A stretch of 60,028 bases of DNA from Alphaproteobacteria bacterium (GCA_030604885.1 JAUVUZ010000022.1:1-60028); one strand, 5' to 3'; shown: positions 8,949 through 19,283, counted from the stretch's first letter. Notes: a model not told the origin generated them from the letters alone. Numbers and translations are program-made.

Positions 8949-11570
8949 TCAGGCGCGGCCGGTGAGCGGGATTCCGGCGGCGACCATGCGCTTCTTGCGG
9001 CGGCTCTGCAGCACGAACAGACCGGCCAGCAGCACCAGCGCGGGCACCATGAAGAGCTGCTTCGGCGGCCGGTCGGTGGGCACCGCCAGCGCGATCACCC
9101 GGTCGCCCGGCTGCACGCCGAACTTGGCGGCGGTGCTGCGCAGCCGCACCGACGCCACCGACACGTCGCCGCCGAAGCTGTTGAGCACCAGGCCCTCGCC
9201 CGCCAGCTTCTCACGCACCGTGGCGCCCTCGCCCACGTGCAGGCGCACGGTCTTCTCGACGATGTCGCCGACGCTGGTCTGGGTTTCGAAGCGCAGGAAC
9301 AGCGGGTCGCCCGCCTTGGCGGCGTCGACGTAGGCGTTCACCGCCGTCGGCGGCTGGAAGGCGAACTCGGGCGCGATCCGGTCGAGCCAGAAGCCGGGGC
9401 GGAACAGGGTGAAGCAGATCGCGAACAGCAGCGCGGTTTCCCACAGCTTGTTGCGCACCAGCATCCACTGCTGGGTGGCCGCCACGAACGCCACCATCGC
9501 CGCCGCCGAGCCGACCACCGTCATCACCAGGCTGAGCGGCCCGGGAATGTCGATCATCAGCAGGTTGGCGTTGAAGATGAAGATGAACGGCAGCAGCGCG
9601 GTGCGGATTTCGTAGCGGAAGCCCTGCACGCCGGTCTTCACCGGGTCGGCGCCCGAAATCGCCGAGGCGGCGTAGGCCGAAAGCCCCACCGGCGGCGTCA
9701 CGTCCGCCATCAGGCCGAAGTAGAACACGAACAGGTGGACCGCCACCAGCGGCACCGCCAGGTCGTTCTTGGCGGCGAGGTCGACGATCACCGGCGCCAT
9801 CAGGGTGGCGACGACGACGTAGGCGGCGGTGGTGGGCATGCCCATGCCGAGGATGATGCAGATCGTCGCGGTGAGCAGCAGCATGATCAGCAGGTTGCCG
9901 CCGGACACCAGCTCCACCACCTCGGTCATCACCAGGCCGACGCCGGTGAGCAGCACGGTGCCGACGACGATGCCCGCGGTGGCGGTGGCGATGCCGACGG
10001 TGGTCATGTTGCGCGCGCCGTTGACGAGGCCCTCGAACAGGTCGCCGAGGCCGCTGCGGAACTCGGCGCGGACGTCGCCCTCGCCGCGGAACCACGCGGT
10101 GAGCGGACGCTGCGTGACCACCAGCAGGATCAGCGTGACGGTGCCCCAGAACGCCGAGAGGCCGGGCGACAGCTCCTCCACCATCAGGCACCAGATCAGC
10201 GCCACCACCGGCAGGATGTAGTGCAGGCCGGTGCGCACCGTGGTGCCGAAATCGGGCACCTTGTCCAGCGCCGTGGCCGGGTTGTCCACCTCGAGGGCGG
10301 GGAACCGGGCGCGGTAGCGGATCAGCCCGACGTAGACCGCGGCGACGCCCGCGGCGACGATCCACGAGGCGGCGGCGCCGAACGCGCCCTTGGTCCAGCC
10401 GATGCCGTAATACACCAGCCCGGCGAGGATCACCGCCGCGCACAGCCCCATGAGGAAGCGCAGCGTGCCCTGCATCAGCGAATAGCGCCGCTCCACCGGC
10501 AGGCCGCGCAGGCCCATTTTCATCGCCTCGATGTCGACGATGTAGAACAGCGAGCCGTAGGTGAGCAGCGCCGGGAAGAACGCGTGCTTGACCACGTCGG
10601 CATACGAGATGCCCACGTACTCGGCGATCAGGAACGCCGCCGCGCCCATCACCGGCGGCATGATCTGGCCGTTGACCGAGGCGGCGCATTCCACCGCGCC
10701 CGCCTTGACGGCGGGATAGCCGACCCGCTTCATCAGCGGAATCGTGAAGGTGCCGGTGGTGACGACGTTGGCGATGGAGGAGCCGGAGATCACGCCGGTC
10801 ATGCCCGAGGCCGCCACCGCCGCCTTGGCCGGGCCGCCGCGGAAGCCGCCGAGAATCGAGAACGCGAGCTTGATGAAATAGCCGCCCGCGCCCGCCTTCT
10901 CCAAAAGCGCGCCGAACAGCACGAACATGAACACCACGTTGGTGGAAACGCCGAGCGCGACGCCGAAGATGCCTTCCGACGTGAGCCACATCTGCGAGGC
11001 GACGCGCGACACCGAGGCGCCCTTGTGGGCGATCATCCCGGGCAGGTGGGGACCGGCGAAGATGTAGCCGAGCATCACCACCGCGATCACCACGATCGCC
11101 GGGCCGACGGCGCGACGCGCCATTTCCAGCAGCACCAGAACGCCCACCGCGCTCACCGCCACGTCGGTGGGGGTGGGCAGGCCCGGGCGCAGCGAAAGCT
11201 CGCGGTAGAACACCACCAGATAAAGCGAGGCGCACGCCCCGGCGAGGCCCAGCAGCCAGTCGGTCAGCGGCACCCGGTCGCGCGGCGAGCGCACGAACGC
11301 CGGATAGCTGACCGAGGCCAGCAGGATCGCGAACGACAGGTGGATGGAGCGGGCGATGCCGTCGGTGATGACGCCGACGTTGAGGATGAAGGGCAGCGGC
11401 GAGGCGTACCACAGCTGGAACAGGGTCCACGCCAGGGCGACCGCCATCATCAGCTTGGCCACGAAGCCGGTCGGCTTGCGTCCGCCCATGTCGACGGCGG
11501 TGACGAGGTCCTGAAGGGCCTCGCTGTCGACCGGGCCGGGGCCCGCCTTGGTGGTCTCGGTGCTGCTCAT
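8949..11570 (-). CDS. TRAP transporter permease, fused 4TM/12TM (TAXI-associated)
   Basis: An 873-residue inner-membrane protein combining the small and large TRAP permease subunits, the form that pairs with TAXI binding proteins. The large-subunit core shows EKAGAGGYFIKLAFSILGGF, SGSSIANVVTTGTF, MPPVMGAAAFLIAEY and GMGMPTTAAYVV, all DctM-like. After about residue 700 a soluble tail (near residues 750-850) matches the DUF3394-type extension common on TAXI permeases. The ATG at 11568-11570 has AGAGGGACAG just upstream. It is the last gene of a leftward cluster rpiR-aminotransferase-TAXI-permease. The 282-base gap upstream carries a weak minus-strand promoter-like TTAATA at about 11603-11608 and nothing else convincing. 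Confidence 0.93.
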   Translation of the reverse strand: MSSTETTKAGPGPVDSEALQDLVTAVDMGGRKPTGFVAKLMMAVALAWTLFQLWYASPLPFILNVGVITDGIARSIHLSFAILLASVSYPAFVRSPRDRVPLTDWLLGLAGACASLYLVVFYRELSLRPGLPTPTDVAVSAVGVLVLLEMARRAVGPAIVVIAVVMLGYIFAGPHLPGMIAHKGASVSRVASQMWLTSEGIFGVALGVSTNVVFMFVLFGALLEKAGAGGYFIKLAFSILGGFRGGPAKAAVAASGMTGVISGSSIANVVTTGTFTIPLMKRVGYPAVKAGAVECAASVNGQIMPPVMGAAAFLIAEYVGISYADVVKHAFFPALLTYGSLFYIVDIEAMKMGLRGLPVERRYSLMQGTLRFLMGLCAAVILAGLVYYGIGWTKGAFGAAASWIVAAGVAAVYVGLIRYRARFPALEVDNPATALDKVPDFGTTVRTGLHYILPVVALIWCLMVEELSPGLSAFWGTVTLILLVVTQRPLTAWFRGEGDVRAEFRSGLGDLFEGLVNGARNMTTVGIATATAGIVVGTVLLTGVGLVMTEVVELVSGGNLLIMLLLTATICIILGMGMPTTAAYVVVATLMAPVIVDLAAKNDLAVPLVAVHLFVFYFGLMADVTPPVGLSAYAASAISGADPVKTGVQGFRYEIRTALLPFIFIFNANLLMIDIPGPLSLVMTVVGSAAAMVAFVAATQQWMLVRNKLWETALLFAICFTLFRPGFWLDRIAPEFAFQPPTAVNAYVDAAKAGDPLFLRFETQTSVGDIVEKTVRLHVGEGATVREKLAGEGLVLNSFGGDVSVASVRLRSTAAKFGVQPGDRVIALAVPTDRPPKQLFMVPALVLLAGLFVLQSRRKKRMVAAGIPLTGRA

Positions 11571-11852
11571 CTGTCCCTCTTCACGTCTCTCGGGTCGGAC
11601 CTATTAACCGAATCGTAAGCTTCCCGTAAACGGCAAACCGCGCCGCGCCGCCGCGCGCGGCGGCGACGGCGACGTCCCGGCCCGCAGGAGGGACCGAAAA
11701 TGTGCCGTATTTACGGCGGTTTCGCCGCCCGCGCCCCCGCGCGAACCGGCCATGCCGCGTCTCGTGTCCGAACCCCTGTCCGCCCCACGCGGACGTTGCC
11801 CGAAATGGCCGGAGGGAGCGCGGCGCGCTCCCCCCGAAGATCGCGGACCGGC

Positions 11853-12830
11853 TTAGAGCCAGCCCTTCTCCTTGTAGTACTTGGCCGCGCCGGGGTGCAG
11901 CGGCGCGGAGAGGCCCGCCTTCACCATTTCCTTCGGCTCGAGGTTGGCGAACGCCGGGTGCAGCTTCTTGAAGTCGTCGAAGTTGTCGAACACCGCCTTC
12001 ACCAGGTTGTAGACCACGTCGTCCGACACCTTGGCCGAGGTGACCACGGTGGCGCGCACGCCGTAGGTCTTCACCGGCTCCGGGTTGCCCGAGTAGATGC
12101 CGCCCGGAATCGTCGCGGTGGAATAGTACGGATGCGCCTTGACCAGGGCCTCGACCGCCGGACCCTCGAGCGGGACGAGCTTGGCGTTGCAGGCGGTGGT
12201 CGGATCCTGGATCGCGGCGGACGGATGGCCGACGGCGTAGACGAAGCCGTCGATCTTGTTGTCGCACAGCGCCGGACCCATTTCGTCGGGCTTCAGCTCG
12301 GCGGCGAGGGAGAACTTGCCCTTGGTCCACTTCATCTCGGCCAGCAGCTCTTCCATCGAGGCGAGGGTGCCGGAGCCGGGGTTGCCGACGTTGAAGCGCT
12401 TGCCGGCGAAGTCCTCGAAGGTCTTCACCTTGGCGTCGGGGCGGGCGAGCACGGTGAGAGGCTCGGGGTGCACGGCGAACACCGCGCGCAGGTCGGCGAC
12501 CTTGCCGTCCTTCTCGAACTGCTTCTTGCCCTCGTACGCGTTGTACTGAACGTCCGACTGGCTGAGGCCGAAATCGAGCTCGCCGGACTTGATCGCGTTG
12601 ACGTTGAACACCGAGCCGCCGGTGGATTCGGTCGAGCACCGCACGCCGGTGGTCTTGTAATCCTTGTTCATCAAGCGGCACACCGCGCCGCCGACGGCGT
12701 AGTAGACGCCGGTGACGCCGCCGGTGCCGATGGTGATGAAGCGCTGGTCGGCGGCGTCGGCGACGCTCACCGAACCCATCACCGTGGCGAGGATGGCGGC
12801 GGATACGATCGACTTCTTCTGCAAACGCAT
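11853..12830 (-). CDS. TAXI family TRAP transporter solute-binding protein
   Basis: A 325-residue periplasmic receptor with a clear signal peptide ([20 protein letters not shown], cleavage probably after VADA). The mature start [20 protein letters not shown] and [15 protein letters not shown] are diagnostic of the TAXI (TRAP-associated extracytoplasmic immunogenic) family. It should deliver its ligand, typically an organic acid or amino acid, to the fused permease encoded just downstream. Context (aminotransferase, beta-keto acid cleavage enzyme, chemoreceptor) suggests an amino acid or related amine; this is inference. Confidence 0.93.
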   Translation of the reverse strand: MRLQKKSIVSAAILATVMGSVSVADAADQRFITIGTGGVTGVYYAVGGAVCRLMNKDYKTTGVRCSTESTGGSVFNVNAIKSGELDFGLSQSDVQYNAYEGKKQFEKDGKVADLRAVFAVHPEPLTVLARPDAKVKTFEDFAGKRFNVGNPGSGTLASMEELLAEMKWTKGKFSLAAELKPDEMGPALCDNKIDGFVYAVGHPSAAIQDPTTACNAKLVPLEGPAVEALVKAHPYYSTATIPGGIYSGNPEPVKTYGVRATVVTSAKVSDDVVYNLVKAVFDNFDDFKKLHPAFANLEPKEMVKAGLSAPLHPGAAKYYKEKGWL

Positions 12831-12950
12831 GACGATAATCCCCGTGTTGTGGCGCCCGCCGTGGATCCGACGGGTCGAATTGCGCCCGGGCCCCGCGCCC
12901 GGACATTGGCTCCAGTCACCCCGCGGGGGGGAGTAGTCTCGGCGTGCGCT

Positions 12951-14291
12951 TCACGCCCCCAGTCCGGCCTCCGACACGGCCGCGTCGAGGGCGTCGCCGA
13001 GGCGGTCGACGATGGCGTCGACAACCCCGGCGGTCGCAATGAACGGCGGCGCCAGCAACACGTGGTCGCCGCGCACCCCGTCAACCGTACCGCCGGAAGG
13101 ATAAACCATCAATCCTCTTGCCATGGCCGCCTGCTTGACGCGCGCATGCAATTTCAGGGCCGGATCGAGGGTTTCGCGGGTTCCGCGGTCGGCGACCAGC
13201 TCCAGCGCCTGGAACAGGCCCCGGCCGCGAATGTCGCCCACAAAGGGGTGGTTGCCGAATCGGGCCTCCAAACCCGCGCGCAGCCTCGCCCCCATCGCGC
13301 GCACGTTGGCGAGCAGGTCGTCCCGTTCGATGGTCTCCTGCACCGCCAGGGCGGCGGCGCAGGCGAGCGGGTGGCCCATGTAGGTGTGACCGTGCTGGAA
13401 GAAGCCGCTGCCTCTTGCGAAGGCATCGTAGATGCGTCCGCTGAGCAGAGTCGCGCCGATCGGCTGGTAGCCGCCGCCCAGCCCCTTGGCGACGGTGAGC
13501 AGATCGGGGGAGACGCCCTCCTGCGCGCAGGCGTGCAGGGTGCCGGTGCGGCCCATGCCGCTCATCACCTCGTCGAGGATCAGCAGCACTCCGTATTTGT
13601 CGCAGATCGCGCGCACGCGCTTGAAGTAGTCGGCCACCGGCGGCACCGCCCCGGCGGTGGCGCCCACCACGGTTTCGGCCACGAACGCCATCACCGTGTC
13701 CGGCCCGAGTTCGAGGATCTTGTCCTCGAGCGCCTGGGCGGCGCGGGCGGCGTAGGCGGCGTCGCTCTCGCCCGGATGGCGGTGGCGGTAGGCGTAGCAC
13801 GGCGGCACGTGGTGGGTCTCGAGCAGGATCGGCTCGTAAAGCTTGCGCCGCCAGAGGTTGCCGCCCGCCGACAGGGCGCCCAGGGTGTTGCCGTGATAGC
13901 TCTGTTCGCGGGCGATGATCCTGGCGCGCTGCGGCTGGCCGATCTCGACGAAATACTGCCGCGCCATCTTGAGCGCCGCCTCCACCGCCTCGGACCCGCC
14001 GGAGACGAAATAGACGTAGTCGAGGCCCTCGGGCGCTCCGGCGATCAGCCGCTCGGCCAGGGCCTCGGCGGGTTCGGAGGTGAAGAAGCCGGTGTGGGCG
14101 AAGGCGAGCTTTTCCGCCTGGGCCTGGATCGCCGCCACCACCGCCGGGTGGTTGTGGCCGAGGCACGAGACCGCCGCGCCGCCCGAGGCGTCGATGTAGG
14201 CCTTGCCCTCGGCGTCGAACAGCTCGACGCCCCGGCCGCCGACCGCCGTCGGCAGGGTTCCCTTGATCTGACGGTGCAGGATGCGGGTCAT
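12951..14291 (-). CDS. Class III PLP-dependent aminotransferase
   Basis: A 446-residue enzyme of the omega-aminotransferase class. Visible landmarks are SGGSEAVEAALKMARQY (cofactor phosphate region), SYHGNTLGALSAGG, LILDEVMSGMGRTG (Asp contacting the PLP ring) and AKGLGGGYQPIGA with the Schiff-base lysine. The C-terminal HVLLAPPFIAT is typical of the class. It overlaps the rpiR gene by ATGA (14288-14291), so the two are translationally coupled. Beta-amino acids, omega-amino acids and taurine are all possible substrates; the neighbouring beta-keto acid cleavage enzyme favours a beta-amino acid, giving a beta-keto acid. This is inference from context. Confidence 0.9.
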   Translation of the reverse strand: MTRILHRQIKGTLPTAVGGRGVELFDAEGKAYIDASGGAAVSCLGHNHPAVVAAIQAQAEKLAFAHTGFFTSEPAEALAERLIAGAPEGLDYVYFVSGGSEAVEAALKMARQYFVEIGQPQRARIIAREQSYHGNTLGALSAGGNLWRRKLYEPILLETHHVPPCYAYRHRHPGESDAAYAARAAQALEDKILELGPDTVMAFVAETVVGATAGAVPPVADYFKRVRAICDKYGVLLILDEVMSGMGRTGTLHACAQEGVSPDLLTVAKGLGGGYQPIGATLLSGRIYDAFARGSGFFQHGHTYMGHPLACAAALAVQETIERDDLLANVRAMGARLRAGLEARFGNHPFVGDIRGRGLFQALELVADRGTRETLDPALKLHARVKQAAMARGLMVYPSGGTVDGVRGDHVLLAPPFIATAGVVDAIVDRLGDALDAAVSEAGLGA

Positions 14292-15172
14292 GGCGACTCC
14301 TTCTCAATCCAGTGGACCCGGCTCGCCGCCAGGTGGGTTTCGGTTTCGGCGAGGGCCGCGAGGGCGGCGTCGCCGCGCTGGCCCGCGATCAGCGCGGCCA
14401 GCACCTCCGCCACCGCGAAGGCGGCGGCGAAGGAGCGGAAGAACGCGGGAGACTCCCCGCCGCCGACGCGGATCGTCACCCGGGCGGCGCGCGCCAGGGG
14501 GGAGAGCGGGCTGTCGGTGACGGCCACCAGGGCGACGCCCCGGTCCGCCAGCCCGCGCGCCGCCTCGACGGTGGCGCGGGTGTAGGGGGCGAAGCCGAAC
14601 ACCAGCGCCGCGTCGCCCTCGCCCGCGCCGCGCGCGCGGTCGGCGAGCAGGGCGGCGCCGTCGTCCAGCAGAATCGCGCGGTCGTCGATCAGGCCGAGGA
14701 GATAGGCCGCCGCCCACGCGGGCGGAAAGCTCGCGCGCAGCCCCAGGCAATAGAGCCGGGGCGCGGCGGCGAGCAGCGCGGCGGCGGCGCCCAGGCGTTC
14801 GAGCGCCTCGGGCGCGCGCAGCGCCGCGAGATCGTCGGCCACCGCCGCGAGGTGGGCGTCGGCAAGGCCGCTGGCGCCCTTTTCCCGCTGCGCCGCGAGC
14901 TGCCGCCCGGCGCCGCCCGCGAAGCCGAGATCGCCCGCGCGCACCGCCGCGGCATAGAGGTCGCGCACCGCGTCGAAACCGTCGTAACCGAGGCGCTGGG
15001 CGAGCCGCGTCATCGTCGCGGGCAACACCCCGGCGCGGCGCGCCTGCTCGCGCATCGTCAGCAGCGCCACGTCGTCGGGGTGGTCGACGACGAACCGCGC
15101 CGCCCGGCGCATCTGCTGCGGCAGGCGGTCGAATTCGTCGAGAATGCGTCGGCTGAGGGGGCCGTGATCCAT
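14288..15172 (-). CDS. RpiR/MurR-type transcriptional regulator
   Basis: A 294-residue regulator: N-terminal helix-turn-helix (MREQARRAGVLPATMTRLAQ, residues about 40-60) followed by a C-terminal SIS-like sugar/ligand domain (residues about 125-265, LYCLGLRASF and ALVFGFAPYTRATVEAARG). RpiR regulators usually respond to a phosphosugar or a pathway intermediate. It heads the leftward operon and is divergent from the beta-keto acid cleavage gene, so it probably controls both directions from the 113-base gap at 15173-15285. Confidence 0.9.
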   Translation of the reverse strand: MDHGPLSRRILDEFDRLPQQMRRAARFVVDHPDDVALLTMREQARRAGVLPATMTRLAQRLGYDGFDAVRDLYAAAVRAGDLGFAGGAGRQLAAQREKGASGLADAHLAAVADDLAALRAPEALERLGAAAALLAAAPRLYCLGLRASFPPAWAAAYLLGLIDDRAILLDDGAALLADRARGAGEGDAALVFGFAPYTRATVEAARGLADRGVALVAVTDSPLSPLARAARVTIRVGGGESPAFFRSFAAAFAVAEVLAALIAGQRGDAALAALAETETHLAASRVHWIEKESP

Positions 15173-15220
15173 CGAAACGCTCCGGATTGGGGTGTTTCAG
15201 AGATAGACGCAAAGCCGCCG

Positions 15221-15239
15221 GAAATGCAATATTTGTTTC
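15221..15239. promoter_or_regulatory. Imperfect dyad in the rpiR / cleavage-enzyme gap
   Basis: GAAATGCAATATTTGTTTC lies in an AT-rich patch of the divergent intergenic region and forms an imperfect inverted repeat (GAAA...TTTC ends). RpiR-family regulators often bind such TGAAA/TTTCA-type dyads. No footprint can be read from sequence, so this is only a candidate operator. Confidence 0.3.
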
Positions 15240-15285
15240 ATCGATGAGCACGCCCGATCCAGATGTTTAAAAATGAGGCACGACG

Positions 15286-16122
15286 ATGACAGAACAGGCA
15301 CCCGTCGCCCTGGCCGTCGCCCCCAACGGCGGCCGCCGCGTCAAGGCCGACCACCCGGCGATTCCCCTCGCTCCGGCGGAACTGGCGGAGACCGCCGCCC
15401 GCTGCCTGGAGGCGGGGGCGGCGATGATCCACGTCCACGTCCGCGACCGCGACGGCAACCACCTTCTCGACGCGCACGCCTACGCGGCGGCGCTGGCGGC
15501 GATTCGCGGCGCGGTGGGCGACCGGCTGGTGGCGCAGATCACCAGCGAGGCGCTCGGCGTCTACGCCCCGGCGGAGCAGATCGCGGTGGTCAAGGCGGTG
15601 CGGCCGGAGGCGGTGTCCCTCGCCCTGCGCGAACTCTGCCCCACCGCCGCCGAGGAACCGGCGTTCGCCGACTTCCTGCTGTGGCTCAAGGGGGCGGGCG
15701 TGGCGCCGCAGATCATCGTCTATTCCGCCGAGGAGTTCGCGCGGCTCAACGCCCTGATCCGGCGCGGCCTGGTGCCGTGGGCGGACCCGCCGGTGCTGTT
15801 CGTGCTCGGCCGCTATACCGCCGGGCAGACCTCGCGCCCGGCGGACCTGCTGCCGTTCCTCGCCCCCGGGCTGCGGCGCCCGGCGCACTGGATGACCTGC
15901 GCGTTCGGCCGCTTCGAGGCCGGGTGCGCCGCCGCCGCCGCGCTGCTGGGCGGCCACGTGCGGGTGGGGTTCGAGAACAACCTGTGGCTCCCCGACGGCT
16001 CGGTGGCGCCCGACAACGCGGCGTCGCTGGCGGCGGTGGCGGAGGCCCTCGCCCGCCTCGGAGTCGCCGCCGCCGACGCCGACGCCCTGCGCGCCGCGTG
16101 GCGGACCCTCCTTACCGATTGA
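15286..16122 (+). CDS. Beta-keto acid cleavage enzyme (BKACE, DUF849)
   Basis: A 278-residue TIM-barrel enzyme. BKACE family members condense a beta-keto acid with acetyl-CoA and split it into acetoacetate plus a new acyl-CoA. The N-terminal AVAPNGGRR, the zinc motif MIHVHVRDRDG (His49 and His51) and the C-terminal VRVGFENNLWLPDG (Glu230) match the family's metal ligands. The family is promiscuous in substrate, so the keto acid cannot be read from sequence. It is divergent from rpiR and followed by a chemoreceptor gene after 99 bases. Together with the aminotransferase it could complete breakdown of a beta-amino acid. Confidence 0.9.
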   Translation: MTEQAPVALAVAPNGGRRVKADHPAIPLAPAELAETAARCLEAGAAMIHVHVRDRDGNHLLDAHAYAAALAAIRGAVGDRLVAQITSEALGVYAPAEQIAVVKAVRPEAVSLALRELCPTAAEEPAFADFLLWLKGAGVAPQIIVYSAEEFARLNALIRRGLVPWADPPVLFVLGRYTAGQTSRPADLLPFLAPGLRRPAHWMTCAFGRFEAGCAAAAALLGGHVRVGFENNLWLPDGSVAPDNAASLAAVAEALARLGVAAADADALRAAWRTLLTD

Positions 16123-16221
16123 TGCAAAAGCGGCATACGCAATGCGCTTCTCCCGCGAATCAGATAAGCCTAAGATATAGGCAGAGGAGCCGCGGGCGTG
16201 CCGCGGCAGAGGGGGAATGCC

Positions 16222-18417
16222 ATGGCGAAGACCACATCCATCAAGACCAAGATCGCCCTGCTCGCGGGCCTGTGCCTGGTGGCGACGGCGGCGGCCACCA
16301 CCGCCGCCAGCTACGTCTTCTCCAGCCGCAACACCGCCTACGTCGACGCCTCGGTGTCCGACATCCTCGACCGCAAAACCCGGGAGTCGCTGCAAAACCT
16401 CGCGGCCGGGCAGGCCGCCCTGCTGCAAGCGGATTTCGAGGAGGCGCTCAACGCCGCCCGCGCCTTGGCCGACACCTTCGCGATCGTCGGCGCGCCCCAC
16501 GGCAACAGCGTGCCCGACACCCTGCGCCGCAAGGTGATGCTCAACATCCTCAACCAGATGCTCAAGAGCAACCCGTCGTTCAACGGCACCTATTCGGCGT
16601 GGGAGCCGGACGCGGTGGACGGCAACGACGCCGCCTTCCGCGACAACGCCTTCGTCGGCAGCGACGCCACCGGCCGCTTCCTCCCCTATTGGACGCGCGA
16701 CGCGGAAACCAACTTCATCACCGTGCAGCCCCTCGTGGAATACGACAGCCGCGAGCTTCACCCCAACGGCACGATGAAGGGCGGCTGGTACATCGGGCCG
16801 AAGGAAACCGGGCGCCCGAGCGTGCTCGGCCCGCTGCCCTACGTGGTGCAGGGCAAGTCGGTGTTCCTCGCCACGATGTCGGCGCCGATCGTCTCCCAGG
16901 GCAAGTTCCTCGGCGTCGCGGGCGCGGACTTCAACCTCAAGTTCGTGCAGGAGCTGGCGGTGCAGGCCAGCGCCTCGGTGTTCCAGGGCAAAAGCCAGGT
17001 GGTGATCCTCTCCGACCTCGGGCTGATCGTCGCCGACAGCGGCCGCCCCGACGAAATCGGCAAGAGCTACGCCACGCGCTCCGCCCAGTGGCAGAACGAC
17101 CTGGAGCTGATCCGCACCGGCAAGGGCCTGATGCGCTGGAGCAAGGACGGCAACTTCCTGCGGATCTTCCAGCCGATTCCCCTGGGCGAGACCGGCAAGC
17201 CGTGGATGGTGCTGATCTCGGTGCCGCGCTCGGTGGTGATGGCGGAGGCCGAAGCCCTCGCCGCCGATCTCGACGCCCGCGCCGCCGCCGCCACCGGCTG
17301 GACCGTGGGCGTCGGCGCGCTCATCGCGGCGCTGGCGATCGTGGCGATCTGGATCGCCACCGTCGGGGTGACGCGGCCGATCGTGCGCATGACCGGCGCC
17401 ATGCGCGCCCTCGCCGACGGCGACCTCGACGCCGAGGTTCCGGCGCGCGGCCAGACCGACGAAATCGGCCAGATGGCCGAGGCGGTGCAGGTGTTCAAGG
17501 ACAACGCCCGCGAAGTCCGCCGCCTCGAGGCCGAACAGGCGGCCCTGGCGGAGCGCGCCGCCGTCGAGCGGCGGGAGGCGATGCACGCCCTCGCCGCCGA
17601 TTTCGAAGCGCAGGTGATGGGCATCGTCGACGAGGTGTCGCGCCAGTCGGGCGAGCTGTCCCACTCGGCGGAGGTGCTCACCACCGCCACCAACCAGGCG
17701 GAACAGCAGGCCAGCGCCGTGGCCGCCGCGTCGGAGCAGGCGTCGGTCAACGTCCAGACCGTCTCCTCGGCCACCACCGAACTCTCCACCTCGATCCAGG
17801 AGATCAGCCGCCAGGTGGTGGAATCCGCCCGCATCGCGGCGGACGCGGTGACCGAATCCGAGCGCGCCAACGCCATCGTCACCGGGCTGTCCACCGCCGC
17901 CGGGCGGATCGGCGACGTCGTCGGCCTGATCACCGACATCGCCAGCCAGACCAACCTGCTCGCGCTCAACGCCACCATCGAGGCGGCGCGCGCGGGCGAC
18001 GCGGGCAAGGGCTTCGCGGTGGTGGCAGGGGAAGTGAAGACCCTCGCCAGCCAGACCGCCCGCGCCACCGAGGAAATCGGCGGCCAGGTGACGGCGGTGC
18101 AGGCCTCCACCGACGAGGCGGTCTCGGCGATCCAGGCGATCGCCTCCACCATCGGCCGGATCAGCGAAATCTCCTCCGCCATCGCCTCGGCGGTGGAGGA
18201 ACAGGGCGCGGCGACCCAGGAGATCGCCCGCAACGTTCAGCAGGCCGCCACCGGCGTCGGCGAGGTGTCCACCAACATCGTCACCGTCACCCAGGCGACC
18301 ATCGAGTCGGAGGGTGCCGCCTCCCAGGTGCTGGCGGCGGCGCGGCGCCTGTCGGAGGTGGCGGAGCGGCTGCGCTCCGGCGTCGTCACCTTCATCGCCT
18401 CGGTGCGCGAGTCCTGA
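16222..18417 (+). CDS. Methyl-accepting chemotaxis protein with periplasmic Cache-type sensor
   Basis: A 731-residue receptor: TM1 at about residues 10-32, a large periplasmic region of about 300 residues that resembles dCache domains ([22 protein letters not shown]), TM2 near 355-380, a HAMP linker ([20 protein letters not shown]) and a C-terminal signalling domain with the hairpin tip [20 protein letters not shown]. The ATG at 16222 has AGGGGG 7 bases upstream; a perfect 7-bp hairpin (16189-16195/16201-16207) stands just before that site. dCache domains bind amino acids and organic acids, so it may sense the substrate of the adjoining catabolic cluster. No C-terminal CheR-binding pentapeptide was seen. 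Confidence 0.93.
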   Translation: MAKTTSIKTKIALLAGLCLVATAAATTAASYVFSSRNTAYVDASVSDILDRKTRESLQNLAAGQAALLQADFEEALNAARALADTFAIVGAPHGNSVPDTLRRKVMLNILNQMLKSNPSFNGTYSAWEPDAVDGNDAAFRDNAFVGSDATGRFLPYWTRDAETNFITVQPLVEYDSRELHPNGTMKGGWYIGPKETGRPSVLGPLPYVVQGKSVFLATMSAPIVSQGKFLGVAGADFNLKFVQELAVQASASVFQGKSQVVILSDLGLIVADSGRPDEIGKSYATRSAQWQNDLELIRTGKGLMRWSKDGNFLRIFQPIPLGETGKPWMVLISVPRSVVMAEAEALAADLDARAAAATGWTVGVGALIAALAIVAIWIATVGVTRPIVRMTGAMRALADGDLDAEVPARGQTDEIGQMAEAVQVFKDNAREVRRLEAEQAALAERAAVERREAMHALAADFEAQVMGIVDEVSRQSGELSHSAEVLTTATNQAEQQASAVAAASEQASVNVQTVSSATTELSTSIQEISRQVVESARIAADAVTESERANAIVTGLSTAAGRIGDVVGLITDIASQTNLLALNATIEAARAGDAGKGFAVVAGEVKTLASQTARATEEIGGQVTAVQASTDEAVSAIQAIASTIGRISEISSAIASAVEEQGAATQEIARNVQQAATGVGEVSTNIVTVTQATIESEGAASQVLAAARRLSEVAERLRSGVVTFIASVRES

Positions 18418-18443
18418 AGCCGCCCCGCGCCGGAGACGGCGCG

Positions 18444-18469
18444 GGAACCCCCATTCCGTGCGTCGCGTT
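18444..18469 (+). promoter_or_regulatory. EcfG-type promoter of the first ku gene
   Basis: GGAAC at 18444-18448 and CGTT at 18466-18469 are separated by 17 bases, an exact match to the alphaproteobacterial general-stress (EcfG/SigT/RpoE2) consensus. The expected start of transcription falls just ahead of the AAGGAGG site at 18479-18485, leaving a very short leader. Confidence 0.75.
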
Positions 18470-18491
18470 CCTCCCCCGAAGGAGGCGCGCG

Positions 18492-19283
18492 ATGCCACGG
18501 CCGTTCTGGAAGGGCTATCTCAAGCTCTCGCTGGTGACCTGCCCGGTGACCCTCACCCCGGCCACCACCGGGGCGGAGAAGCTGCGCTTCCACACCCGCG
18601 ACCGCAAAACCGGCCACCGCGTCGAAAGCCGCTATGTGGACGCCGACACCGGCAAGCCGGTCAAGGACCTCGCCCACGCCTACGCGGTGGGGGAGGACGC
18701 CAGCGTGATCCTCGAAGACGAGGAGTTGGACGCCGTCGCCCTCGACACCACCCGCACCCTCGACATCGAAACCTTCGTCCCCCGCGCCGACGTCGAACCG
18801 GTGTGGCTCGACCGCCCCCACTTCCTCGCCCCCGACGACCCGGTGGGGGAGGAAGCCTTCGCGGTGATCCGCGAGGCGATGGCCGTCACCGCGATGGCGG
18901 GCATCTCCCGCCTCGTGCTCTATCGCCGCGAACGCGCCGTGCTCCTGGAGCCGCGCGACCGCGGCATCGTCGCCTGGACCCTGCGCTTCGGCGACGAAGT
19001 CCGCCCGCCGCCGTTCGAAGACCTCGCCACGCCCAAACCGGCGGGCAAACCCCTCGCGATGATCAAATCCCTGATCGCCGAACGCACCCGCCCGTGGAGC
19101 CTCGACCTCCTGCGCGACCCGGTGCAGGACCGCCTGCTCGCCCTCGTCGAGGCGGAACGCAAAGGCAAAACCCGCAAACCCAAACCCGCCCCCGCGCCCG
19201 AACCCCAGGGCAACGTCGTCAACATCATGGACGCCCTCAAAAGCAGCCTGGCGGCGGAGCGGAAGACGAAAAAAGGGAAGTAA
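18492..19283 (+). CDS. ku: Ku-type DNA end-binding protein 1
   Basis: A 263-residue protein of normal bacterial Ku length. It begins PRPFWKGYLKLSLVTCPV, the family's first beta strand, and continues with HTRDRKTGHRVESRYVD, FLAPDDPVGEEAFAVIREAM and GISRLVLYRRERAVLLEPRD, all core ring segments. The tail after about residue 230 is basic (KGKTRKPKPAPAPEP). Ku homodimers thread onto double-strand ends and recruit LigD. AAGGAGG precedes the ATG. It is convergent with ligD and carries its own EcfG-type promoter, so it is expressed apart from the second ku gene. Confidence 0.95.
   Translation: MPRPFWKGYLKLSLVTCPVTLTPATTGAEKLRFHTRDRKTGHRVESRYVDADTGKPVKDLAHAYAVGEDASVILEDEELDAVALDTTRTLDIETFVPRADVEPVWLDRPHFLAPDDPVGEEAFAVIREAMAVTAMAGISRLVLYRRERAVLLEPRDRGIVAWTLRFGDEVRPPPFEDLATPKPAGKPLAMIKSLIAERTRPWSLDLLRDPVQDRLLALVEAERKGKTRKPKPAPAPEPQGNVVNIMDALKSSLAAERKTKKGK

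Noticed and set aside
11700-14585. A 961-codon plus-strand frame beginning after a good ribosome-binding site (AGGAGGGA), with MCRIYGGF at its start
   Set aside because: The start resembles an amidotransferase, but the frame runs antisense through the TAXI and aminotransferase genes with no domain in it; it is a GC-driven open frame.
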